From the NCBI GenBank assembly GCA_022616275.1, contig JAKEFB010000059.1, positions 1 through 64,000 of the forward strand: DNA of 64,000 nt, in the 5' to 3' direction. The position numbers and the translations under genes were made by a program. The notes beneath the pieces are model-generated. The model made no database searches and was not told the DNA's origin. It worked only from the letters and a program-made list of their open reading frames with translations. This document shows, one piece after another, positions 1 to 7,249 of the stretch. The DNA is from Chloroflexota bacterium. GTDB taxonomy: Bacteria > Chloroflexota > Anaerolineae > Promineifilales > Promineifilaceae. Numbering within the stretch: position 1 is the stretch's first letter; the number at the start of each line of letters is the position of its first letter.

Positions 1-14
1 AACCTGCGGGGTTT
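1..14. repeat. right half of a truncated hairpin repeat
   Basis: The first 14 bases read AACCTGCGGGGTTT, identical to the 3' arm of the perfect hairpin at 59067-59100 and close to the one at 2663-2695. The left arm lies outside the window. It probably ends the gene upstream of the first coding region. Confidence 0.55.
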
Positions 15-66
15 ACCTGGGCGAAAATTTGTCACCTTCCCGGCCATGAGATAGCATGGCGGTTCG

Positions 67-1947
67 ATGAATAGCCAGTTAGAACGATACCGGCCGTTGT
101 GGGAGCATCTACACCAGGGATGGTTGAAACGATGGCTGTTTCTAATCCTTGGTGGGGTGGCGTTGTTCAGTTGCCGGCAGCAAGGGGAAGCGCCGCTGGT
201 GGTGACCCAGGTGACGATGGTCGAAGGGCAAGAGGTCATCGTGACCCGCGTGGTGCGCCAGACAGTCCAGGTCCAGGCCACGCCCGTGGCGACCGAGTCG
301 CCCAGCCCGGTGGAGCTGGACATCAGCTTCAGTGGGACGTTTTCGCGCCTGGATCCGCAGGTGGTCGAAGATGAGAATGCCATAGATATTATTGAGAACA
401 TTTTTGTCGGTCTGACGCGCTTTAACCACCAGGCGGTTACCATTGAGCCGGCCCTGGCTACGGAATGGCAGGTGAGCGACGATGGGCTGACCTGGACCTT
501 TCACCTGCGCGACGACATTTTTTGGGTGCAGGCGGTGGTCAGCGAAACAGCCCTCGGTTCGATTCGGGGAATGGCGGTCGAGCCGCTACGGCCGGTCGTG
601 GCCGGCGACGTGGTCTATGCCATTCAACGGGCCTGCGACCCGCGCACCCGGACCCCGGACGTATTTATCCTGTTTATTATTGAGGGGTGCGAGGCGGTGC
701 ATGGACTGGCTCCTGAGGCGGTGACGCCGGAGGCGCTGGCTATAGTGGGGGCGCGCGCCGCCAACGACACAACCCTGGAAGTCCGCTTGCAGCAGCCGGC
801 CGCCTATTTCCTGGCCATTACGACGATGTGGCCGCTGCGGCCGGTCCCGGCCGATGTCGTGGCGGCGTTGGCGGCCGGGGAAGAGGCCTGGGATTCGCCG
901 GAAAACATTGTGACCAGTGGGCCGTTTGTTCTTAGCCCACGTTCTTCTTCCGGGGCGCGCACTGTTTTGCATCGCAACCCTTACTGGCCCTTGCCTTTTC
1001 ACGGCAACGTGGAGGTAGTTAACGTTTTTCATCTGGAGAGTGAAACGGACGCCTACCTGTTGTGGCAGGACCGCAACCTGGACCTGAGCCCCGTGCCGTT
1101 GGCGGAACAGACTAATATCGTCAACCAATATGCCTCCCGCCTGGACCTGGCGCCGACGCAGGCGGTTTTTTACCTGGCCTATAATTTTGACAGCCCGGTC
1201 TTCAGCGTGCCGGCCGTGCGCCGGGCCTTTGGCGCGGCGATTGACCGGGAGCGGCTGGTCCGGGAGGTGCAGGGCGGCCGGGCGCTGCCGATGCGCCACT
1301 TTGCGCCGCCAGGGGTCATTGGCGCGCCGCCTGTTGGGGAAGTCGGCGCCGGATATTTCCCCGACCACGCCCGGGCGCAAATGGCGACCAGCGGCTTTGC
1401 CGATTGCCGGCTGATGCCGCCCGTCACCTACCTGGTCAGTTCCTCTGACCTGGCCCTGCAACAGGCCGAGTTGCTGCGCGAGATGTGGAACGAGGAATTG
1501 GGTTGCCTGGAGGAGCAAATTATCGTTGAGCAGGTCCAGTTTGGCACGCTGCTGGCTCACACCCGTCCTGACGCCGGGGCGGTGCGGCCGGATATGTGGG
1601 ACCTGGGCTGGGCCTCGTATTACCCTGACGAAAACAACTGGGTGGGCGAAGTGCTCCATTGCCAGGACAGTGAAAACCGGCAGAGACGGCCGTGCAGCCA
1701 GGTAGACGACCTAATCCGTAGCGTAGCCGCCAACCACAACCTGGGCGAGCGCTGGGAGTTGTATCGCCAGATCGAGCGGCTCTTTTTTGCCGAAGACGGG
1801 ATAGAGCCCTTTACGCCGCTGTACGCGCCGGCCAATTACGTCCTGCGCCACCCCTGGCTGGTCTATACCCCGGCCCTCTTTGGCGGCGAGCAGTACGATA
1901 CGTATTATATTGACCCGGAAATCAAGGAGCTGGAACGTAGCCGTTAG
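67..1947 (+). CDS. peptide-type ABC transporter substrate-binding lipoprotein (family 5)
   Basis: This 626-residue protein looks like an extracytoplasmic solute-binding protein of the oligopeptide/nickel family 5. The typical opening of the mature domain (FSGTFSRLDPQ, then NIFVGLTRF, EPALATEW and GLTWTFHLRDDIFW) is followed by a family-like lobe with AVRRAFGAAIDRERLV. The N-terminus has a hydrophobic stretch ending in a lipobox-like LFSC, so Cys36 is the likely lipidated residue; Phe at -2 is unusual. The annotated ATG gives a 22-residue charged lead; an in-frame TTG at 124 would give a more ordinary signal peptide, and neither has a strong ribosome site. No permease or ATPase gene is visible here, so partners may lie upstream of the window or be unlinked. 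Family confident, substrate unknown. Confidence 0.85.
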   Translation: MNSQLERYRPLWEHLHQGWLKRWLFLILGGVALFSCRQQGEAPLVVTQVTMVEGQEVIVTRVVRQTVQVQATPVATESPSPVELDISFSGTFSRLDPQVVEDENAIDIIENIFVGLTRFNHQAVTIEPALATEWQVSDDGLTWTFHLRDDIFWVQAVVSETALGSIRGMAVEPLRPVVAGDVVYAIQRACDPRTRTPDVFILFIIEGCEAVHGLAPEAVTPEALAIVGARAANDTTLEVRLQQPAAYFLAITTMWPLRPVPADVVAALAAGEEAWDSPENIVTSGPFVLSPRSSSGARTVLHRNPYWPLPFHGNVEVVNVFHLESETDAYLLWQDRNLDLSPVPLAEQTNIVNQYASRLDLAPTQAVFYLAYNFDSPVFSVPAVRRAFGAAIDRERLVREVQGGRALPMRHFAPPGVIGAPPVGEVGAGYFPDHARAQMATSGFADCRLMPPVTYLVSSSDLALQQAELLREMWNEELGCLEEQIIVEQVQFGTLLAHTRPDAGAVRPDMWDLGWASYYPDENNWVGEVLHCQDSENRQRRPCSQVDDLIRSVAANHNLGERWELYRQIERLFFAEDGIEPFTPLYAPANYVLRHPWLVYTPALFGGEQYDTYYIDPEIKELERSR

Positions 1948-2656
1948 TTTTCTGGCCGAGGGCGCGGCCGCCTGGGGGCTGGAGTTGACGGCCGGCCAGT
2001 TGGCTCACTTTGCCCGCTACCAGGAGCTGCTGCTGGCCTGGAATGAGCGGCTGAACCTGACGGCCATTACCGGGCCGGCCGACATCCAGGTGCGCCACTT
2101 CCTCGACTCCCTGAGCTGTACCCTGGTAACCGGGGACCTGACCGGGCAACGAGTGGTGGACGTGGGGGCGGGGGCCGGCTTCCCAGGGTTGCCGCTCAAG
2201 ATTCTCTATCCCGGCCTGCAACTGGTGTTGGTGGAGAGCGTGGTCAAGAAGACCCGGTTCCTGGAAGCCGTGGTGGCCGACCTGGGCTTACAAGACGTGG
2301 CCATCCTGGCCGAGAGGGCCGAGACGTTGGGCCAGCAGGCCACGCACCGGGGCCGCTACGATTGGGCTGTGGCCCGGGCGGTGGCGGCCATGGCTGTGCT
2401 GGCCGAGTATTTGTTACCTCTGTGCCGGCCGGGCGGCCGGATGCTGGCCCAGAAAGGGCCGGGCGCGGCCGAGGAAACGCAGGCTGCGGCCGAGGCTATC
2501 CGGCTGCTGGGAGGTGGCCCAGCCAGCCTCCACGCCGTTCGCCTGCCCGGCCGGGAGGAAGGGCGTGTCCTGGTAGTAGTGGAGAAAGTAGGGGAGACGC
2601 CGGCCCGCTATCCGCGCCGGCCGGGAATACCGGCCAAGCGGCCGCTGGGTGGGTAA
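1880..2656 (+). CDS. rsmG: 16S rRNA (guanine527-N7)-methyltransferase RsmG
   Basis: RsmG methylates N7 of G527 in 16S rRNA using S-adenosylmethionine. The sequence shows the family N-terminal pattern (YQELLLAWNERLNLTAIT), the SAM-binding glycine motif VVDVGAGAGFPG followed by LPLKILYP, and the later RAVAAMAVLAEYLLPLCRPGG segment. The length of 258 residues is slightly above the usual size of about 240. The only in-frame ATG (1880) lies inside the end of the preceding gene, a 68-base overlap; no better start exists close to the conserved region, so translation is probably coupled to the upstream gene or begins at a rare codon. A perfect hairpin follows the stop directly. Confidence 0.93.
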   Translation: MAASSTIRIILTRKSRSWNVAVSFLAEGAAAWGLELTAGQLAHFARYQELLLAWNERLNLTAITGPADIQVRHFLDSLSCTLVTGDLTGQRVVDVGAGAGFPGLPLKILYPGLQLVLVESVVKKTRFLEAVVADLGLQDVAILAERAETLGQQATHRGRYDWAVARAVAAMAVLAEYLLPLCRPGGRMLAQKGPGAAEETQAAAEAIRLLGGGPASLHAVRLPGREEGRVLVVVEKVGETPARYPRRPGIPAKRPLGG

Positions 2657-2662
2657 CGCAAA

Positions 2663-2695
2663 AGACCCCGCAGGTTTTGGAAACCTGCGGGGTCT
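2663..2695. terminator. perfect hairpin between convergent rsmG and the response-regulator gene
   Basis: A 15-base perfect inverted repeat (arm AGACCCCGCAGGTTT) with a 3-base loop starts 6 bases after the rsmG stop. It lies between two convergent genes and could serve both strands. There is no long T tract. The same arm core recurs at 59067-59100 and at the window's left edge, so it is also a dispersed repeat. Confidence 0.6.
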
Positions 2696-2717
2696 ACGAC
2701 GAAGACCTGCGGGGCTG

Positions 2718-4676
2718 CTACGGCAGTGGTATCCGCCTGATTTGGGCCTGGTAGAGGACCTGGGGATTGGCTTTGCCCTTCAAGGCCACCGGCCCCATCG
2801 AGCGAAAGGGCACGCGGTGGACGAGTTCCGGCCAGCCGTCTGCCAGGGCATTGTACATGACTTCCGAAATGACGATCTGGCCATCTTCGGCAATTTCCAC
2901 CAGCCGGTGGCCGGTGTTCACCGTCTCGCCGACCATAGCAAAGTTCATGCGCATTTCTGCGCCGACGTTGCCGACCACCACCTCACCCTGGTCCAGGCCA
3001 ATGCCCAGGCCAAGCTTGGCCCCCACCTGGGCATGCCACTTGTGCCGCAGTTCGTCGAAGCGGCTCTGCATCTTTACCGCCGTCAGCAAGGCCCGGTGCG
3101 GGGCGTCCGGCTGGTCAAAGGGGACGTTGAAGCCGACGAGCATTTCATCGCCCACCAGGTCGAAGATAGTCCCATCAAATTCGTGGACGATGTCGGTCAT
3201 ATTGGCGAAGAATTCGTTCAGCAACTGAATGGCGGTGTTGGCTTCTACCTGGATAATCAGAGGGGTAGAATCGCGCAAATCGGCAAACAGAACCACAACC
3301 TGGCGGCGTTCCCGCCGGGCAAACAGGCCGGGTTCGTGGGAGAGCACGTGTTCCACCAGCCGGGGACCCATGTAGCGGGAGAAGGTGTCTTTAACCAGTT
3401 GTTTTTCCCGCCGCTCCTGGCCCAGCCGCAACTCTTCGACGCGCTTCAGCTCGGTAATGTCCTGCATCACGGCCACATAGCCCACGCCCTGGATTGGGGA
3501 AACACTGACGTAGAGATAGCGGTTGTTGGCCAGGGCAATTTCCTGAGTGACCGGCCGTTCGTTGGCCTTGACAAACTGGGAAACCAATGCTTCCAATTCC
3601 GGCACCTGGCGTAAAGAGCGGCCGGTGACCTGGCTGGCACCCAACTCAAAGAAGCGCTCGGCCGCCTGGTTCAGGAGGGAAATGCGCCAGTGTTCGTCGG
3701 TGGTGATAATGGCGTCGTTAGATTGGGCCAGGATGGCTTGCAGCTTGCGGCGCTGCTCGTCAATTTCGGCAAAGAGGTAGGCATTTTCAATGGCGGCCGT
3801 GGTCTGCGCCCCAATGGTCTCGACCAGGGACAGGTGTTCCGGCATAAAGTAGTCCGGTTCGGGGTGGATAAGCAGCATGACGCCGACGATGCGGTTGGCC
3901 CGGGACAGGGGAATGCCGATAACCGAACCGGCCGGTTCCTCGTCGTCGGGCAGGGTGACCCAGCGTTCATCATGGCGAGCGTCGTTGATAATTTCACCCC
4001 GGTTGTGGCGAATGAGCCAGCCGGCCAGGCCCCGGCTGAGCACTTCGTAGGTCACGGTGCGCTCGACCTTGGCTTCTCCGCCGGCCCGAATCTGGATTTT
4101 GTGGGTGACTTCGGCCTTTTCGTTCAACAGAAGAATGCTACCCTTGGCGGCGCCCACGGCGGCCCGGGTGTGAGTGATAATCTCCCGCATCATCTGGGTC
4201 AAATCCAGGTGGGCCATTGTCGCCCGGCTAACGTCGTAGAGCAACTGGAGGTGATTGCGTTCCTCTTCCAGCCGGTCGCGGGCTCGCTTCAGTTGAAGCA
4301 GTGCCCGGACACGCACCAACAATTCTTCGCGGTGGTGGGGGCGGGAGAGGAATTCGTCAGCCCCAGCTTCAATGCCTTGAATGCGGTATTCCACGTCTCG
4401 CAGGGCGGTGACGATAATTACCGGAATGAGGGCAGTTTCAGGGTCGCTCTTTAGCCGCTTGCAGACTTCGAAGCCGCTCAGCCGGGGCATCATCACGTCC
4501 AGCAGGATGAGGTCGGGCTTTTTCTCTTTGGCAACCTCCAGCCCATCAATGCCATCGCTGGCTTGCAGGATGGCGTAGCCCTTCATTTTGAGCTGGGAAG
4601 AGAGCAGCAGACGATTATCCTCACTGTCGTCAACAATGAGGATCTTGGCCGGGGTTTGAAATGCGGCTCCAGTCAT
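2718..4676 (-). CDS. response regulator with GAF, PAS and class III nucleotide cyclase domains
   Basis: The 652-residue protein has a receiver domain at about 10-130 (acidic pocket VDDSED, phospho-acceptor Asp60 in LILLDVMMP), a GAF domain at about 150-300, a PAS domain at about 310-420 and a class III adenylate/guanylate cyclase domain at about 455-645. The cyclase carries both metal-binding aspartates in FADLRDST and the GDEML segment. The receiver Lys that normally precedes Pro (as in KP) is Arg here (FLSRP), which may alter signalling. It lies 24 bases downstream of recF on the same strand and may be co-transcribed with it. It is a soluble protein, expected to make cAMP or cGMP in response to phosphorylation and small-molecule binding; the partner kinase is not identifiable. 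Confidence 0.88.
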   Translation of the reverse strand: MTGAAFQTPAKILIVDDSEDNRLLLSSQLKMKGYAILQASDGIDGLEVAKEKKPDLILLDVMMPRLSGFEVCKRLKSDPETALIPVIIVTALRDVEYRIQGIEAGADEFLSRPHHREELLVRVRALLQLKRARDRLEEERNHLQLLYDVSRATMAHLDLTQMMREIITHTRAAVGAAKGSILLLNEKAEVTHKIQIRAGGEAKVERTVTYEVLSRGLAGWLIRHNRGEIINDARHDERWVTLPDDEEPAGSVIGIPLSRANRIVGVMLLIHPEPDYFMPEHLSLVETIGAQTTAAIENAYLFAEIDEQRRKLQAILAQSNDAIITTDEHWRISLLNQAAERFFELGASQVTGRSLRQVPELEALVSQFVKANERPVTQEIALANNRYLYVSVSPIQGVGYVAVMQDITELKRVEELRLGQERREKQLVKDTFSRYMGPRLVEHVLSHEPGLFARRERRQVVVLFADLRDSTPLIIQVEANTAIQLLNEFFANMTDIVHEFDGTIFDLVGDEMLVGFNVPFDQPDAPHRALLTAVKMQSRFDELRHKWHAQVGAKLGLGIGLDQGEVVVGNVGAEMRMNFAMVGETVNTGHRLVEIAEDGQIVISEVMYNALADGWPELVHRVPFRSMGPVALKGKANPQVLYQAQIRRIPLP

Positions 4677-4700
4677 AGTTTCCTCGCCTCCCCTGTGTTG

Positions 4701-5942
4701 TCAGGCTGCGGCCGGCTGTTGCCTGTCTACTAAGACGCGGCCGTTTTGAACGGTCATCGTCGTGGCCTGGTTCAGGAACTCTTCTGTAAACATGCCTGGG
4801 TCGGTAGCGGTTAAAATGGCCTGGCTGACGCTCTGAACGGCGTTGAGCAATAAAGCCCGGCGTTGTTCGTCTAGCTCGGCAACCACTTCGTCCAGCAGTA
4901 AAATAGGTGTTTCGCCGGTTTCGGCCGTCATCCAGTTAATTTCCGCCAGTTTAAGTCCCAGGATGGCGCTCCGTTGCTGCCCACGCGAACCGTAACTGCT
5001 CAGGTCGCGGCCATTCACCCAGAAGCGCCAGTCGTCGCGGTGCGGGCCGACGTGGGTCATGCCGCTGGCAATTTCAACCGGCTGGAGTTCGGCAAGAGCC
5101 TGATGAAAGCGTTCGGTCACCTGGGCCAGGCCGGCCTGTTCGGCCAGCCAACCAGCCAATTCGATCGCCTGCTGGACGGTATCCTCGTCACTCCGGCCGG
5201 AGTTGGCGGCGAAAAGCCGGGGGAGGTAATTCAAGCGAATCGTCTCGCGGCCGTCGGTCAGCTCTTCGTAATGGATGCGCTGCGCCTGGCGGGCCAGGCT
5301 GGCCACAAAAGTCGCCCGTCGAGTGAACAGGTAGCTGCCCAGGTCTACCAGCTTTTCGGTGAAGACGGGCAGCACGTCACGTCCTTTGCCGCTCTCGGCA
5401 ATGCGGCGCAACAGGGCATTTCGCTGCTCAAGCACTTTATTGTAGGTAGAGAGGTTGTGGCAGTAAATAGGATCTACCTGGCAGAGAGTAATATCCAGGT
5501 AGCGCCGCCGCCGGGATGGTGGGCCGGTGATCAGTTGGACATCCTGGGGTAGAAAGAGGACAGCCCGCAGGTTGCCCAAGAGGTCCATTAGTCGCACCTT
5601 GCGACGCTCGACCAGGGCTTCACGCCGGAAGGTGAACTGGCCGCGCTGGTACTCTTTGATCAACCGGATTTCGATGTGGTGCAGGTCGTCCCTGGTGGAG
5701 AGCTGGGCTACCAGACGGCCGACGACGACGTTCTCCGTGGGCTGGTCCGCTTCCCAGTTGATGAGCTGGTGGTCCTGTTCTACGTGTGGCGAGCGGGCGG
5801 TGGCCAGGTAATAGATGGCTTCCAGTAAGTTGGTCTTGCCCTGGGCGTTGGCTCCATGAAGCAAGACCGGTCCGGCCGGGAAGTCGAGTTCAAGGCGGCC
5901 ATAGTTACGGAAACTGGTGAGGGAGAGGTGGTTAATATGCAT
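4701..5942 (-). CDS. recF: DNA replication and repair protein RecF
   Basis: RecF is an SMC-like ATPase that helps load RecA at single-strand gaps with RecO and RecR. The 413-residue protein starts with the family signature MHINHLSLTSFRNYGRLELDFP, then the Walker A segment HGANAQGKTNLLEAIYYLAT and, near the C-terminus, SSYGSRGQQRSAILGLKLAE and the Walker B segment ILLLDEVVAELD. Length is slightly above the usual 360-375 owing to small insertions in the middle. dnaA, dnaN and gyrB, frequent neighbours elsewhere, are absent. The cyclase response regulator follows after 24 bases. Confidence 0.95.
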   Translation of the reverse strand: MHINHLSLTSFRNYGRLELDFPAGPVLLHGANAQGKTNLLEAIYYLATARSPHVEQDHQLINWEADQPTENVVVGRLVAQLSTRDDLHHIEIRLIKEYQRGQFTFRREALVERRKVRLMDLLGNLRAVLFLPQDVQLITGPPSRRRRYLDITLCQVDPIYCHNLSTYNKVLEQRNALLRRIAESGKGRDVLPVFTEKLVDLGSYLFTRRATFVASLARQAQRIHYEELTDGRETIRLNYLPRLFAANSGRSDEDTVQQAIELAGWLAEQAGLAQVTERFHQALAELQPVEIASGMTHVGPHRDDWRFWVNGRDLSSYGSRGQQRSAILGLKLAEINWMTAETGETPILLLDEVVAELDEQRRALLLNAVQSVSQAILTATDPGMFTEEFLNQATTMTVQNGRVLVDRQQPAAA

Positions 5943-5991
5943 GATTCTGTTAAAAGGGCCGCCCTACAATCTATACTTGACAAGGCGACAA

Positions 5992-6014
5992 GGTGACAAA
6001 GTCACTTTGTCACC
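5992..6014. repeat. perfect hairpin, arm GGTGACAAAG
   Basis: Ten-base perfect arms (GGTGACAAAG / CTTTGTCACC) with a 3-base loop lie 50 bases upstream of the recF start. The sequence just before it (ACAAGGCGACAAGGTGACAAAG) is a run of imperfect direct repeats of the same word, and the word GTCACC recurs near base 31. It is an intergenic repeat of unknown role. Confidence 0.5.
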
Positions 6015-6084
6015 GTGCTGAGTATAGCTGGCTAATATTAGCATATGCTGGCTGGTAACGCACCTTTGGTGTAGGGGCGCGATG

Positions 6085-6112
6085 GTAGGGGCACGATACA
6101 TCGTGCCCCTAC
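6085..6112. repeat. perfect hairpin, arm GTAGGGGCACGA
   Basis: Twelve-base perfect arms (GTAGGGGCACGA / TCGTGCCCCTAC) enclose a 4-base loop. A partial direct copy (GTAGGGGCGCGA) precedes it at 6071. This GTAGGGGCACGA element type is common as an intergenic repeat in environmental genomes; its role here is unknown. Confidence 0.5.
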
Positions 6113-6267
6113 AGAAGGTTGGCAGGTTTGCCCTCAACATGTTATTCTAGAGGTCTTAGGTTCGGCCGCAGCCGGTTTTCCCCTGAGTGGGGCCGGGGGC
6201 AGCGGCCGGGCCACGCGCGTAATCGTGCGTGCCGTAGACTTTTGAAATTGCAATCAAGGAGCATCAT

Positions 6268-7158
6268 ATGACTGAAGGAGGCGCCTCCCCGAGCCGCCCG
6301 GCGGCTTCGCCATTGCGGCTGATTGTCGCCCTACTCATCGTTTTCATCTTGCCTCTGGCCCTGGGACTGTACCTGGCTCCACGCCTGGTGCCCCGGCCAA
6401 AAATCGGCGTCGTCCGCCTGAGTTACGACATTGTGGACGTGACGGCGTTTGAGATTATTGAACAACTCGATTATGCCCGCACCCACGACGACGTCAAGGC
6501 GGTGGTGCTGATCATCAACAGCCCTGGCGGCTCGGCCGCTTACAGCGAGGAGTTGTACCTGGACGTTTTAAACACCCGGCAAGAGATGCCGGTCGTGGCC
6601 ACGGTGGATTTGCTGGCGGCCAGCGGTGCCTATTATATGGCTGTGGCGGCCGATATGATTTACGCTAAGCCGACCTCCAGCGTGGGCAGCATTGGCGTTA
6701 TTGCCTTTGCCCCAGAGGACCCCTTCCTGGAAGAAGATCTGATTACCACTGGCCCCTACAAGGCCTTTGGCGGCACGCGAGACGGCATGATCCGCCAGAT
6801 TGAAATGGCGAAGTTCTCCTTTTTGGAAGCGGTAAGCACCGGCCGGGGGGATCGGCTGGTCGTAGATGTCGCTTTCCTCTCGCGGGCCGAGATTTTTACC
6901 GGCATCCAGGCCCAGGAAATGGGCCTGATTGATGGCCTGTCATCCACCGACGGCGCTATTCAGGAGGCGGCCAGGCTGGCCGGGATTAAGGACTACGAGG
7001 TCGTCGAGCTGTATCCGCTGGCTTTTCCTGAACAATTTCCCAGCGGGGCGACCGGTTACCGGCCACCGGTCATCGATCCCCAGGCGCTCTGGGCTATGCC
7101 CGCCGAGCAGCCGGTTGGGCCGCATTTTCGTTACGTAGACCCTTCGGTTGTGCGGTGA
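6268..7158 (+). CDS. S49 family serine peptidase (SppA-like signal peptide peptidase)
   Basis: S49 peptidases degrade signal peptides in the membrane with a Ser/Lys dyad. The 296-residue protein has one N-terminal membrane segment (about 17-37, LIVALLIVFILPLALGLYLA), the oxyanion region VLIINSPGGSAAYSEEL, the nucleophile region LAASGAYYMAVAADMIYAKP with the catalytic Ser in SGAYY, and SSVGSIGVI. The general-base Lys is probably the one in GPYKAFG. Length matches the short 36 kDa-type SppA. Start is supported by AAGGAG ten bases upstream. It precedes a secreted protein gene on the same strand. Confidence 0.88.
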   Translation: MTEGGASPSRPAASPLRLIVALLIVFILPLALGLYLAPRLVPRPKIGVVRLSYDIVDVTAFEIIEQLDYARTHDDVKAVVLIINSPGGSAAYSEELYLDVLNTRQEMPVVATVDLLAASGAYYMAVAADMIYAKPTSSVGSIGVIAFAPEDPFLEEDLITTGPYKAFGGTRDGMIRQIEMAKFSFLEAVSTGRGDRLVVDVAFLSRAEIFTGIQAQEMGLIDGLSSTDGAIQEAARLAGIKDYEVVELYPLAFPEQFPSGATGYRPPVIDPQALWAMPAEQPVGPHFRYVDPSVVR

Positions 7159-7164
7159 GTTATT

Positions 7165-7228
7165 GGTAATTAGGTAATTGGGTAATTTGGTAATTACCAA
7201 TTACTCAATTACTCAATTACCAATTACC
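7165..7228. repeat. A/T-rich imperfect hairpin of GGTAATT units
   Basis: Tandem GGTAATT-type words on the left face their reverse complements (CAATTACC, CAATTACT) on the right, giving a long imperfect stem between the S49 peptidase and the next gene. Its low GC contrasts sharply with its surroundings. It ends just before the ribosome site of the downstream gene. Confidence 0.5.
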
Positions 7229-7249
7229 CTCTTTAAGGAGCACTTATCT

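Larger units (their letters stand above)
5943..6267. other. 325-base divergent intergenic region between recF and the S49 peptidase
   Basis: No coding potential was recognised. The region must hold promoters for both divergent genes. It contains two perfect hairpins (described separately) and a GC-rich stretch near 6165-6225. A good ribosome site (AAGGAG at about 6257) serves the S49 gene. No convincing -10/-35 pair was found by eye. Confidence 0.5.

Noticed and set aside
586-1659. Long antisense frames such as this one across the peptide-binding gene
   Set aside because: High GC opens frames opposite real genes; the antisense frame has no domain, ribosome site or start and covers a convincing CDS.
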